Origin: Leptospira barantonii | GTDB lineage: Bacteria; Spirochaetota; Leptospiria; Leptospirales; Leptospiraceae | DNA: 64,000 nucleotides | Direction of reading: 5' to 3' | Assembly (NCBI RefSeq): GCF_002811925.1 | Contig: NZ_NPDS01000001.1 | Coordinates: forward strand, 649,001 to 713,000 | Shown: positions 22,184-30,876 of the stretch, piece after piece | How positions within the stretch are numbered: the first letter of the stretch is position 1 | Layout of the letters: every line of letters starts with the position of its first letter | Notes under the pieces: model-generated | What the model was told of the DNA's origin: nothing | The model's input: the letters and a program-made list of their open reading frames with translations, nothing else | The model's database searches: none | Made by a program: the position numbers and the translations under genes

Positions 22184-23370
22184 ACGTCGGCGGTTTGTCC
22201 CAATTGATTTTGTAAATCCAAAACGATAGACTGAGGCATCTTTAGAAGAACGTAGTTTCTAAATTCCTTCGGAGGTTTACCCGAAAATTTTATACAAGCC
22301 CTTCTAAAGGAAGACGGAGAATTGAATCCGCTTGCAAGCGCCACTTCCAAAAGATTGATCTCCGGTCTTTGTTGAATCATCCTCTTCGCTTCTTCCAATC
22401 TATGAAAGCTTAAAAAATCGGTGAAGCTAAGATCTCTATAGTTATTCAGATAATAAGAGGCTTGATGCAGAGAAAGGCCGATGTAAGCCGAAAAATCCGA
22501 TAAACGAATCTCTTCGTCTAAAAATTCCCGGTCCTCTACGAATTTTTGAATTCGATCTTCGATTCTCGAAATATCCAAACGTTCGACAAGATTTTTAGGA
22601 TTGGTCTGAAGGATCTGTGATTTTAAATCCTCCGGTTTGAGTTCCATAAGTTCGCTTGAAAAGCCGACCTTCCAAAAATCCGGGTGATTGTATTCCAGAA
22701 CAAAGAAATAAACGATGAAAAATCCGGGAATGGAAATCGAGGTCATGATGATAAAAGGAGATTCGAGCCACATTCCAAAGGAATGCAAAAGAATTCCCGC
22801 GCACAAAGCGAAGTTTTGAAACGGATAATTGAAATAGATCTTTTTCATTTTGTTCTTCAGAATCTGAGAACAGGTCCAGACGCCCGCCAACGTTTGCAGG
22901 GTGAAAAGAATAACCTTTCCGAAATAAACCATGGAAATCAATTCTTCGAAAAGAAGTGAAAACGCCAAAATCGTAGGAAAGGATGCAAAGCTATAAACGC
23001 TATAACGCAGAGGGTTTTTCAAAACTCCGAAAAGGTGCATAACGTAGAAAGTGGAGGAGAACGTTGCGACCGAGGCAAAGCCGTAATAATAAGAATAAAA
23101 AAGTCGATTTTCAAAGGTAAGTTCGCTCTTTGCAAACTCGGTAACGAGTGTAAAAGCCTTACCGTGTCCTAAAAGAAAGATACAAACACTCAATAAGAAA
23201 ATTCCACGAACGAGATTCAAACGATCTTTTTTGGCTTTATAAAGACCCGAAACCCCCGTTAAAAAACTGATCACTACACTCGCCGAATAAAAATATTCCA
23301 AGTATCGATTGAAGGCGTCCTTTAAAAAAACTAAGTAGAATAAGAAATTCCATTCCGAAAAAAAATCCAT
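22174..23370 (-). CDS. Membrane-anchored AraC-type regulator, paralog 1
   Basis: A 398-aa protein: about seven hydrophobic segments in residues 10-235, a charged linker, then a C-terminal AraC-type double HTH (LSDFSAYIGLSLHQASYYLNNYR ... EAKRMIQQRPEINLLEVALASGFNSPSSFRRACIKFSGKPPKEFR). ATG 23370 is preferred over the TTG at 23403 because AGGAG lies 8 bases before it. A ligand or membrane state sensed by the helices could control DNA binding at the inner face. The three tandem paralogs that follow on the other strand share the same architecture and motif set. Confidence 0.82.
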   Translation of the reverse strand: MDFFSEWNFLFYLVFLKDAFNRYLEYFYSASVVISFLTGVSGLYKAKKDRLNLVRGIFLLSVCIFLLGHGKAFTLVTEFAKSELTFENRLFYSYYYGFASVATFSSTFYVMHLFGVLKNPLRYSVYSFASFPTILAFSLLFEELISMVYFGKVILFTLQTLAGVWTCSQILKNKMKKIYFNYPFQNFALCAGILLHSFGMWLESPFIIMTSISIPGFFIVYFFVLEYNHPDFWKVGFSSELMELKPEDLKSQILQTNPKNLVERLDISRIEDRIQKFVEDREFLDEEIRLSDFSAYIGLSLHQASYYLNNYRDLSFTDFLSFHRLEEAKRMIQQRPEINLLEVALASGFNSPSSFRRACIKFSGKPPKEFRNYVLLKMPQSIVLDLQNQLGQTADVYP

Positions 23371-24214
23371 CACACTCACTCCTGTTCTCTGCTTGCCTTT
23401 CAATTCCTATGGTTTTTGGACGATTAAAAAGCTATTTCTTGGTTTGTGGTCGAACTAAAAATAAACATCTCATATTTTCAGATGACAAAACTAAATTCCA
23501 AGCGATTCCTAACGTTTGCATTGGCGTTTTTTAGATTGGAACGACAAAGGAATAAGTTCTTGATAAAACTTACTGTGAACCGGGTCAAAAGTCTTTTCAT
23601 GATATAAGTTGAATAAATAGAATCCAAGAGGTTATTTGATATTGAACGTTCAAAAAAATTAAAACTGATAAACGTGAATTTTATATGTCAAATTTTGTTA
23701 AACGAAATGGATTCGTATTAGGAAAGTCTTGAATTGTCGGAACTGTAATCATTCTAAACATGAAATTTGTTTTCACGCAAAAGTCTCTCAATCGAAATCG
23801 GACAAAATGGCGGGTCCCATTTTATACATTCCGTATGTTCTTCCAAAAGGAACGTAAAGAATTTCTTTCATATTCTCGCAGGTTATATCCTGAGAGGATG
23901 TTCATCATATATTCTGGTATTCTTTTTTTAGTGAAATGAGTTTTCGATTTTGAAAAGAAGTTCATCGATTTCTTTTCATTCCCCATTGAATCCACGGATT
24001 CGATCGGTTTTTAGGAAGAAAATTATTTTCGCGGGGCCGGTCTTTAAAAACATGGCCTTTAGGTTTTATAAAAAGATAATAAAAGATAAACAAAATATTT
24101 CTCGATTCGAAACCGTTCGATCGAGAAAGTCCGGCGCAAATCGAATTCGTAAGTTGAAAATAAAATCGAAATAGAAAATGTTTAGAATCTTAGTTTGTGC
24201 GGATGGAATTGTTT
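23371..24214. other. 840-bp divergent intergenic region between AraC paralogs
   Basis: No convincing gene. The DNA is AT-rich and contains TTTTGTTAAACGAAATG (about 23693-23709), which is also found with one change at 45465-45481. The weak frame at 23950-24174 starts with TTG and encodes a composition-biased basic peptide; I do not count it. The length is unusual for this window and suggests regulatory sites for the flanking regulators. Confidence 0.45.
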
Positions 24215-25381
24215 ATGACCGTGTCGGACCTTTTAAAAGAGTTCGTTTTATTTAACGATAAAGCCTCAACGTATCTGATATGCATTCATGCGAGCGCGAT
24301 CGCGCTGAGTTTTGTCGCCGGAATTTCGGAAATTTATAAATCGAAAAAAGTGCGAATGAACATGACGCGCGGTCTTGTTTCTTTGACCGTTTCCGGTTGT
24401 TTGATTTTAAATAACGTGGCGATTTCCTTTTTGGTTTCGCCGGCTTTCGATAATCCGACTTTTTATCATCGTCTCTTTTTCGGATTGTATTACGGTTTCT
24501 TAATTTGCCCTTGTCTTTGGGGAATGTTTTATACGATGTATCTTCTGGATTTTCTTAAAAGTCCGGATTCTTATTGCAATCGTTCCACGATCGTTTTTCC
24601 GGTAATGGCGATTCTCCCATTCGTTTTTCCGAATATGATTTCGTTTTCGACTTTCGGAGATGCGATTGCTTTGGGCGTTCAGGCTACGACCTGCGTTTGG
24701 TCGACCTATTGTATCTTTCGTTTTACTAAACGCAAAATTTTTCTGAACTTTCCGTTTCAGAATCTTTGGATGTGTGTTACGTTCGCGATGCATATCTACG
24801 GGGTTTCGATTCGTTCCGCGGATTTGCTTTTGATCGTGAGTTTAATTCCCGCTCATATCGTTATCTACTTTTTTATATTAGAATACAATAATCCCGGTTT
24901 TACTTGGAAGGACGGAATTAAGAATTTCGGAACATTCGAAACGAATCTTTTACAAGGAGACTCGAATCTCGCTTCGTCGGATGAAAAACTTCCGAGAAGA
25001 AATCTGATGGAAGGTGTGAATCTTCAGATCATCGAGAATAGAATCGAAAAATTCGTAAAGGAAAGAGAGTTTACGGACGAGGATATTCGATTGCCGGACT
25101 TCGCCGCTTATCTTGGACTTTCGGTTCACCAGACTTCGTTTTATCTCAATCAATTCAAAAAATTGAATTTCCCTGAATTCATCAACTATCATCGTTTTGA
25201 AACGGCGAAACAAATGATCCAAGAGAATTCCGAGTTGAATCTTTTGGAGATCGCTCTTGCTTGCGGCTTTAATTCTCCCTCGTCCTTTCATCGCGCTTCG
25301 ATTAAATTTACCGGTCTTCCTCCGAGAGAGTTGAAGAAGGAAGTTCGTAAAGTGGTCGAATTGGAAGCGGTTTCTCAGTAA
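24215..25381 (+). CDS. Membrane-anchored AraC-type regulator, paralog 2
   Basis: A 388-aa protein starting MTVSDLLKEFVLFNDKAST, which aligns with the start of paralog 4; the GTG at 24197 is an alternative. N-terminal hydrophobic segments run to about residue 235. The linker ends in PRRNLMEGVNLQIIENRI, and the AraC domain follows: DEDIRLPDFAAYLGLSVHQTSFYLNQFKKLNFPEF and LNLLEIALACGFNSPSSFHRASIKF. The second HTH contains the usual GFNSPSSFHRA recognition block. First of three consecutive genes in one direction. Confidence 0.82.
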   Translation: MTVSDLLKEFVLFNDKASTYLICIHASAIALSFVAGISEIYKSKKVRMNMTRGLVSLTVSGCLILNNVAISFLVSPAFDNPTFYHRLFFGLYYGFLICPCLWGMFYTMYLLDFLKSPDSYCNRSTIVFPVMAILPFVFPNMISFSTFGDAIALGVQATTCVWSTYCIFRFTKRKIFLNFPFQNLWMCVTFAMHIYGVSIRSADLLLIVSLIPAHIVIYFFILEYNNPGFTWKDGIKNFGTFETNLLQGDSNLASSDEKLPRRNLMEGVNLQIIENRIEKFVKEREFTDEDIRLPDFAAYLGLSVHQTSFYLNQFKKLNFPEFINYHRFETAKQMIQENSELNLLEIALACGFNSPSSFHRASIKFTGLPPRELKKEVRKVVELEAVSQ

Positions 25382-25408
25382 TTTTATTTTAACACAAAGG
25401 TTTTGTTC

Positions 25409-26611
25409 ATGGAAGGTTTTGTATCAACGATCTATACGATCAAGGATTTCGTATTCTTGGACGAGAAGGTCTATCCGATTTCGGTTTGTGCGCAGGTAGT
25501 CGCAATGCTCTGGGGTTTAATCGGCGGGGTTTCCGATTTATTGAGATTTAAAAAAGTTCGAATGAATCTCGCTCGCGCGGCGAATTTTTTCAGCATAGTC
25601 CTCATGATGATTCTATACAACGCGGCGACTTATCTGATTCTTTCTCCCGCGCTTCTTCATCCGACTTTAAGCCATAAAATATTTTTCGGACTCTATTTCG
25701 GAGTTTCCTTTTACAGCATTGTCTCCGGTACATTCTACTTTTTGTATATTGTAGACGTTGTGGAAAAGCCCGAAAAGTATTCTGCGATTCTTGCGGGCGT
25801 GTTTCCATTTTTCTTCGCGCTCGCTTATTTCTCGGAGAATTTGATCTTCCCCGTGTATTTGACCAACGTTTTGATCATTCTTGCTCTTTTAGCGGAATGT
25901 TATCTTGCAGTATATTCAGTTTATGTAAAGAAGGCTCCGAAAATTTATCTGAATTACACGTTCCTCTGCGGAATTTTAGTCGTCGCTTATTCTTTCCGAA
26001 TTTACGGAATCGAAGTTTCATCTCCGGACATGTTGGTTATGGCTTATTTGGCGTTCATTTATTGCGTCGTATACGTAAGCTTTTTACAGTTTTATTTTCC
26101 CGGTTTTAGTTGGAAGGACTCGAAACAACACAACGGAGAACCTACATCGGTTCCATCGTTCGATAAAACCGCTTCGGAAGAATCTTCGAACGAAACGAAA
26201 ACGCTTCCGAGAAAAAACTTATTGGACGGGGTCAATATACGCGTTATCGAAAATCGAACCGATCGATTTTTAAAGGAAAAGGTATTTCTCGACGAAGAAT
26301 TGAGATTGCCCGACTTTGCGGCGTATCTCGGTTTAACGGTGCATCAGGCTTCTTATTTTCTGAATCATTGTATGAAATCGAATTTTCCCGAGTTTCTCAA
26401 TTTTCATCGTATGGAAGAGGCAAAACGAATGATTCAGGATCAGACGAATTTGAATCTTCTCGATATCGCGCTCGCGTGCGGATTCAATTCTCCCTCGTCC
26501 TTTCATCGCGCTTCCGTTAAGTTTTCCGGACTTCCGCCAAGAGAATTGAAGAAGGAAATCCTCGAAAAGACATTAGGAATATCTTATGAACTCAACGAAG
26601 AACCCGGTTGA
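25409..26611 (+). CDS. Membrane-anchored AraC-type regulator, paralog 3
   Basis: A 400-aa protein with the same layout. ATG 25409 (MEGFVSTIY) is preferred over TTG 25403, with AAAGG upstream. The membrane half begins YTIKDFVFLDEKVYPISVC and is the most divergent of the set; the DNA-binding half keeps DEELRLPDFAAYLGLTVHQASYFLNHCMKSNFPEF and LDIALACGFNSPSSFHRASVKFSGLPPRELK. It starts 27 bp after paralog 2, consistent with a shared transcript. Confidence 0.82.
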   Translation: MEGFVSTIYTIKDFVFLDEKVYPISVCAQVVAMLWGLIGGVSDLLRFKKVRMNLARAANFFSIVLMMILYNAATYLILSPALLHPTLSHKIFFGLYFGVSFYSIVSGTFYFLYIVDVVEKPEKYSAILAGVFPFFFALAYFSENLIFPVYLTNVLIILALLAECYLAVYSVYVKKAPKIYLNYTFLCGILVVAYSFRIYGIEVSSPDMLVMAYLAFIYCVVYVSFLQFYFPGFSWKDSKQHNGEPTSVPSFDKTASEESSNETKTLPRKNLLDGVNIRVIENRTDRFLKEKVFLDEELRLPDFAAYLGLTVHQASYFLNHCMKSNFPEFLNFHRMEEAKRMIQDQTNLNLLDIALACGFNSPSSFHRASVKFSGLPPRELKKEILEKTLGISYELNEEPG

Positions 26612-26657
26612 CGGATCGGCGATTTGAAATTTTAGAATAGGGCAGAAAGGCTGAAAT

Positions 26658-27851
26658 ATGACGGTGATTGACTTTTTAAAAGATTTCGTTTTAATACACG
26701 AAGGGGCTTCCACGTATTTGATATGCGTTCACGCATGTGCGATTCTGATGAGTTTTCTCGGAGGAGCTTCCGAGTTTTACAAATACAGAAACACGTATTT
26801 GAATCTGACGCGCGGTTGGGTCGCTTTCGCCGTTTGCGCGTGTTTGATTTTAAACAATGCGTCCGTATCCTTGTTGATTTCTCCGGAGATAGTCGCTTCG
26901 AATTCTTATCACCGTTTCTTCTTCGGAGTATATTACGGATTGATGATCAGTCCTTGTCTCTCCAACATTTTCTACAATATGTATCTGTTGAAGGTCGTAA
27001 AAAATCCGGAACCGTATTGCAATGCGGCGATTCTTATGATCCCGGCGTTGATGATTCTTTCTTTTCTTTTTCCGGACACTCTTTCCTTCGTTTATTTCGC
27101 GGACTTTCTTCTCCTGGGAATCGAGATTTTTCTCGGAGCTTGGTCCGTTTACGCCATTCTCCGTTTGAAACTTGCTAAAGTTTACCTGAGTTTATCGTTT
27201 ATGAATCTTATGATGTGCGCCTCGATTGCATTTCACCTGCTTGGCGTGATGGATCGTTCCTCGGATTGGCTTCGTATGATCAGTTGGATTCCGAGTCACA
27301 TGGTTCTTTTTTGTATTCTTTTGGAGTACAATCGTCCGGGAATTTTCGCATTTCAAGTCGGATCGGACCGGAATGGATCCGAATCGTTTTCCGTTTCCGA
27401 GATCAAAATCGAGAGGAACGAAACCGTCACCGATAAGACCGCTTCTCCAAAAAAGAATCTGTTGATAGGAATCGATCTGGAAAAAATCGATGAAAGGTTC
27501 GATAAGTTCGTCGTCGATCGAGGATTTAGGGACGAAGACATTCGTCTGCCCGATTTTGCGGCTTATCTCGGTCTTTCCGTTCATCAGGCTTCTTACTATT
27601 TGAATCAATTTAAAAAGTTGAACTTTTCCGAATTCATCAACTATCACCGAGTCGAAGAAGTAAAAAAAATGTTACGCGACCACGGGAATTTGAATCTTTT
27701 GGAAATAGCGTTGACCTGCGGTTTTAATTCCACCGCCTCCTTTCATAGGGCTGTCATGAAGTTCGAAGGGATTTCTCCTCGCGAATTAAAACGAAAACTC
27801 CAAAAAAGAACATTAAAAATTCATTATGCACTCAGCGAGAGTTCGAGTTGA
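26658..27851 (+). CDS. Membrane-anchored AraC-type regulator, paralog 4
   Basis: A 397-aa protein starting MTVIDFLKDFVLIHEGAST, closest to paralog 2 in the N-terminal helices. DNA-binding half: DEDIRLPDFAAYLGLSVHQASYYLNQFKKLNF and LNLLEIALTCGFNSTASFHRAVMKFEGISPREL. The second recognition helix differs from its paralogs (STASF for SPSSF), so its target site may differ. It follows paralog 3 by 46 bp. Confidence 0.82.
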   Translation: MTVIDFLKDFVLIHEGASTYLICVHACAILMSFLGGASEFYKYRNTYLNLTRGWVAFAVCACLILNNASVSLLISPEIVASNSYHRFFFGVYYGLMISPCLSNIFYNMYLLKVVKNPEPYCNAAILMIPALMILSFLFPDTLSFVYFADFLLLGIEIFLGAWSVYAILRLKLAKVYLSLSFMNLMMCASIAFHLLGVMDRSSDWLRMISWIPSHMVLFCILLEYNRPGIFAFQVGSDRNGSESFSVSEIKIERNETVTDKTASPKKNLLIGIDLEKIDERFDKFVVDRGFRDEDIRLPDFAAYLGLSVHQASYYLNQFKKLNFSEFINYHRVEEVKKMLRDHGNLNLLEIALTCGFNSTASFHRAVMKFEGISPRELKRKLQKRTLKIHYALSESSS

Positions 27852-27857
27852 CGAAAG

Positions 27858-27925
27858 TTAACGGTTGAATACGTAAGCGGCGCCGATAAAGGAAGAATCT
27901 CCGTAAGCTCCCGTGACGATCGTGT
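27858..27925 (-). pseudogene. C-terminal remnant of an FG-GAP/integrin-like surface protein
   Basis: The minus strand reads TIVTGAYGDSSFIGAAYVFNR followed by a stop. The ending resembles the last FG-GAP-like unit of Leptospira integrin-like lipoproteins (VTGA-GDS...GAAYVF). Upstream the frame is lost after about 22 codons, so only the tail of a former gene is left. The call rests on a short match. Confidence 0.45.
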
Positions 27926-28526
27926 CTCACAAGATTCATGTGCTTACTCCAAACGAGTGAGACGTCTATGTGTTGGAGTCTTTTAGAAAAAACTGATTCT
28001 CCTAATGGAGAGCTTTGATTTCCAGATTGAGTGTGATCGAGGATGAATGGCTTTGGATCGTACGCGGTGATTTGATAAGTTGATGCACTTGCGGATTGGG
28101 GAGTTCCCGCAATTTTTCACGTTGTCGCGTCGAGACTCAAGCCCATCGGCAAAGAAGGGGGATCGTATAGTGGTCGATTGCGTCCAAAGAAGTCGGAACC
28201 TCATCGGCAATCGGCTCGTTCTTTACGAATTGAAAGCTTTGGGAAGAATATTGAAATGATATCGGAGTGATTTGTGATCTCGGGTCGGAACTCATATTCG
28301 AAAGATTTATGTCTACGAGGGGAGAATCTAGGAGTTCCCGCGATCACCAGTTAAACAATTCGTCGCAAAAGTAAAGAATTGGAAGCATGAAGCAATGTTC
28401 GTAAAGCCGAGCTTTCAATCTAACCGATGATCTCTTTTTGAAATCCTTTAAAGAGCGGAGTATGGAGTTGTCTCAAAAGAAAACTCGAAGAGCAATGATT
28501 GAATTGGTGCATCACTCCCATAAAAA
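27926..28526. other. Intergenic region with two decamer repeats and decayed sequence
   Basis: No intact gene seen. GAGTTCCCGC occurs at 28101 and 28332. GTCTCAC (27924-27930) and GTGAGAC (27957-27963) form a short inverted repeat beside the FG-GAP remnant. The composition looks like decayed coding DNA, marking the left boundary of the accessory region. Confidence 0.4.
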
Positions 28527-29612
28527 TCATGGCAATAAATAATTGATTCCACCAGCTTCTACGAAAAATCGCGGAACCAATAAAAGAATCAACGCAGAAA
28601 GAGCGAGTAACGTAAAGTAGATCTTCTTTCGACGATCGAATACCTCCGGCTCTGAGCGAAAACTTTGAAGCCAAAGAAAAATCCAAGCCGGATAAAAAAG
28701 ATGAACAAATACTCTCGTCGTGTCGTAAGTGAAAAACGTAATGATCAGAGATAATCCCAAGGGAATTAAGATCAGAAATTTCTTTCTGACAAGTCGCTCC
28801 ACTAAGAATATTAGATTTCCATTGAAAAAAGAATACAACGCGAATAGCGGAATGCTGGTATTGATTGCAATCCACTTGGAAAAAGATTCGTCTCGAACGG
28901 TCGACAAGCGGGAATCTTCAAACTGAATGCCTTTCATGTAAAAAAGTAGCAACGATAAAACTCGGGCTAAAAGTAAGGCTCCAAAAATAAAACTGATCAG
29001 TTTCCATTCAATCTTTTTGTTTGTGCTTGTTTTGATCAGAGTTAGTAGTCCAACGATAATGCTGAATTGATAAAAATGATTCCATGCGGCTAAAAGTACT
29101 ACAATGCCTAATGCAATGTAGTAGCGCCAGTTTTGCTTTTCGGAAATCCGATCCAAAAGTATTAGCGTTGTAGCAGAAAAGAAAAATGTTAGATGATCCG
29201 GAAATCCGATCCACGTTTTTTGAATGAGAACCAAAGGTGAAAGTAAAACAAAAAGTCCGATGAACATACCGGCCCATAAATTGAACTCAAAAGCAAAATA
29301 AAAAACGAGAAGAAGGATTCCCACAATTAAGATTGTATTGCAGAGTTTTGCAAATTCGGCTGGTGTTAAGTCCGCGCGCAGTTGATACAAAAGATACGGT
29401 AATAAAAAAGAATCCGATTGATGTTTTGAAGATAGATCCGTCTTCGTGAGAAAGTAAAGTCCCGTGTTGTAAACGCGAACTTCTTCCTTGGATTTGTAGA
29501 GATAGGTTGAGCCTTCACGAAGGATGAATAAGAATGCAAGAGTTAGGAGGAGGGCGGGGAGGAGCTTTTTCACGATGGGATAAGGTTTAGGGCGGGAGTG
29601 GGTGGTTGTCAA
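28527..29612 (-). CDS. Polytopic membrane protein, possibly glycosyltransferase-like
   Basis: A 361-aa protein with about nine hydrophobic segments and a first extracytoplasmic loop (YLYKSKEEVRVYNTGLYFLTKTDLSSKHQSDSFLLPYLLYQLRA). The layout resembles GT-C-type mannosyltransferase or EpsG-like membrane proteins, but no clear catalytic Asp/Glu motif can be named. The listed start is a TTG; the GTG at 29573 (VKKLLPALLL) may be the real one. A partial, inactivated duplicate lies at 32228-32581. Confidence 0.6.
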   Translation of the reverse strand: MTTTHSRPKPYPIVKKLLPALLLTLAFLFILREGSTYLYKSKEEVRVYNTGLYFLTKTDLSSKHQSDSFLLPYLLYQLRADLTPAEFAKLCNTILIVGILLLVFYFAFEFNLWAGMFIGLFVLLSPLVLIQKTWIGFPDHLTFFFSATTLILLDRISEKQNWRYYIALGIVVLLAAWNHFYQFSIIVGLLTLIKTSTNKKIEWKLISFIFGALLLARVLSLLLFYMKGIQFEDSRLSTVRDESFSKWIAINTSIPLFALYSFFNGNLIFLVERLVRKKFLILIPLGLSLIITFFTYDTTRVFVHLFYPAWIFLWLQSFRSEPEVFDRRKKIYFTLLALSALILLLVPRFFVEAGGINYLLP

Positions 29613-29830
29613 GGATTTGGATAATAGTGAAAGGAAATGGTGGTTGTAATTGTCCGAGCGGTTCCTCCATTGCGTTTGGATCGGGCTAACCGTTCCAATA
29701 AAGAGATTGCGGTCTGCATTGAAATATAGAAATGGAATCGTAATCCCAATTTCTTGCTTCGCTTGATCGCTACCGTGCGCGTCTCGCTACTATTTCTTTT
29801 CTTCTTTCAGATTCTTCTTATTGACGGAGA
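29280..29830. repeat. Copy A of a segmental duplication (partner near 32228-32790)
   Basis: The first 110 codons of the membrane-protein gene and about 200 bp upstream of it recur, diverged, at about 32228-32790. Shared upstream words include GGGTGGTTGTCAAGGATT and CCAATTTCTTGCTTCGCT (29749 and 32730 areas). The two copies bracket the orphan toxin tips. Confidence 0.65.
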
Positions 29831-29923
29831 ATTGTTTTCAAAGATAGATTTCGTTTTCTAAGTCTTATTTAGTTTCCCTTATTTTTCATTTTCCTAAGCA
29901 ATTTGGGTTTTTGTTTGCTAAGG

Positions 29924-30268
29924 TTAGGTTTTGCGAGTCTCAGGCTTAATCCAATTTGGTTTTAAATTATCAGGACCGCACCATCCCCAGTCATTTAGTA
30001 TTTCTTTCATATTTTCCTTAGAGCATTCCTCTTTGTCTAAGGGTTCGTCGAGAGTAGAGTATCCATAGCCTGCGTTTAAGATTTTTTCCGTAAATGGTTG
30101 AATTGAGCTATAATCAGATACAATTAACATTCCATTTGGAGCCCCAAAATTTTTTACAATGAATTCGACATTAATTTTCTCTCCGTTAGGTAGAGAAAAT
30201 GAGTTGGGAACTTCGATTTCAATTTGCAACTCGGTTGCAACTGATTGCCAAATTTGTAATAATTTCAT
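29924..30268 (-). CDS. Candidate immunity protein for a decayed third Rhs tip
   Basis: A 114-aa acidic soluble protein (MKLLQIWQSVATELQIEIEV ... NDWGWCGPDNLKPNWIKPE). I recognise no domain. Its start lies 10 bases after the stop codon of a decayed Rhs tip remnant on the same strand, which is the position an immunity gene takes in such cassettes; the small acidic make-up also fits. Immunity function is inferred from context alone. Confidence 0.55.
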   Translation of the reverse strand: MKLLQIWQSVATELQIEIEVPNSFSLPNGEKINVEFIVKNFGAPNGMLIVSDYSSIQPFTEKILNAGYGYSTLDEPLDKEECSKENMKEILNDWGWCGPDNLKPNWIKPETRKT

Positions 30269-30278
30269 AAACTTTTTT

Positions 30279-30424
30279 TTAGTCTTTAATCGGAATATGA
30301 TTTACTGGCTCAATGTGTCCATGCGGTTCTTTAACATATGTTCGCGTGCAGATCTGTGAGCTTGAAATTCGCTTTCGTCATACCAATGCGTCCCGAAGGT
30401 GGCTCGGGTCGCATGCTGGAAGTT
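30279..30424 (-). pseudogene. Remnant of a third Rhs toxin tip
   Basis: The minus strand reads NFQHATRATFGTHWYDESEF, a diverged copy of NIQDANGATLGTYWYDEGGF in the large Rhs protein. After a frame shift it reads TRTYVKEPHGHIEPVNHIP and then a stop, plausibly the end of a third toxin domain. Most of the core and toxin are missing. It directly precedes the candidate immunity gene at 29924-30268. Confidence 0.6.
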
Positions 30425-30610
30425 CATTTGGGCGGTTCCAGCGGAGCGATCTATAGAGAGGCACTGAGTTCAACGAACGCAGTGAATGGCTACATTGCTT
30501 TCTATTATTGAAGCTATTTCTCTATCTCCCTTAGCGATAGAATATTGTTTTTAAAGGACAGTTTTTGTTTTGTAAACTCGTTTGATTTTACCTATACTAA
30601 TTTAGTTTCT

Positions 30611-30856
30611 TCAAGGCTCAGGATATTCATCTTCTTTCGGCTTCCTGACTAAAGTGACGTAGTCTTTTTCTTTGGCTCCGAATCTTATATAATTTTCTTT
30701 CGCCAACTCTAGACTAATTCTATTCGCACCGCCTGAATAAGATGGATCATCATTTTGAACATTATCATTTTCCCAATAGCAGACTGGGCATATCTCAAAT
30801 GAGCCAGATTCCTCTTCGAAAGTTAGATAGCCGCAACAAGGACAAGGGAAACTCAT
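30611..30856 (-). CDS. CPCC-type cysteine-rich protein, candidate immunity protein
   Basis: An 81-aa protein that opens MSFPCPCCGYLTFEEE and continues EICPVCYWENDNVQNDDPSY, the metal-binding pattern of the CPCC domain family (two Cys pairs, a zinc ribbon). CPCC proteins are often found beside polymorphic toxins as immunity genes. It begins 20 bp after the orphan Rhs tip and is the obvious partner for that toxin. Immunity is known for the family by genomic context and inferred here. Confidence 0.75.
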   Translation of the reverse strand: MSFPCPCCGYLTFEEESGSFEICPVCYWENDNVQNDDPSYSGGANRISLELAKENYIRFGAKEKDYVTLVRKPKEDEYPEP

Positions 30857-30876
30857 TATTCTCTTAATCTTCTATT

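Noticed and set aside
23950..24174. 74-codon basic frame in the AraC intergenic region
   Set aside because: TTG start, biased composition, no homology visible.
28420..28875. 151-codon minus frame overlapping the membrane-protein gene
   Set aside because: It is an alternative frame within the gene at 28527-29612; its product has no features of a real protein.
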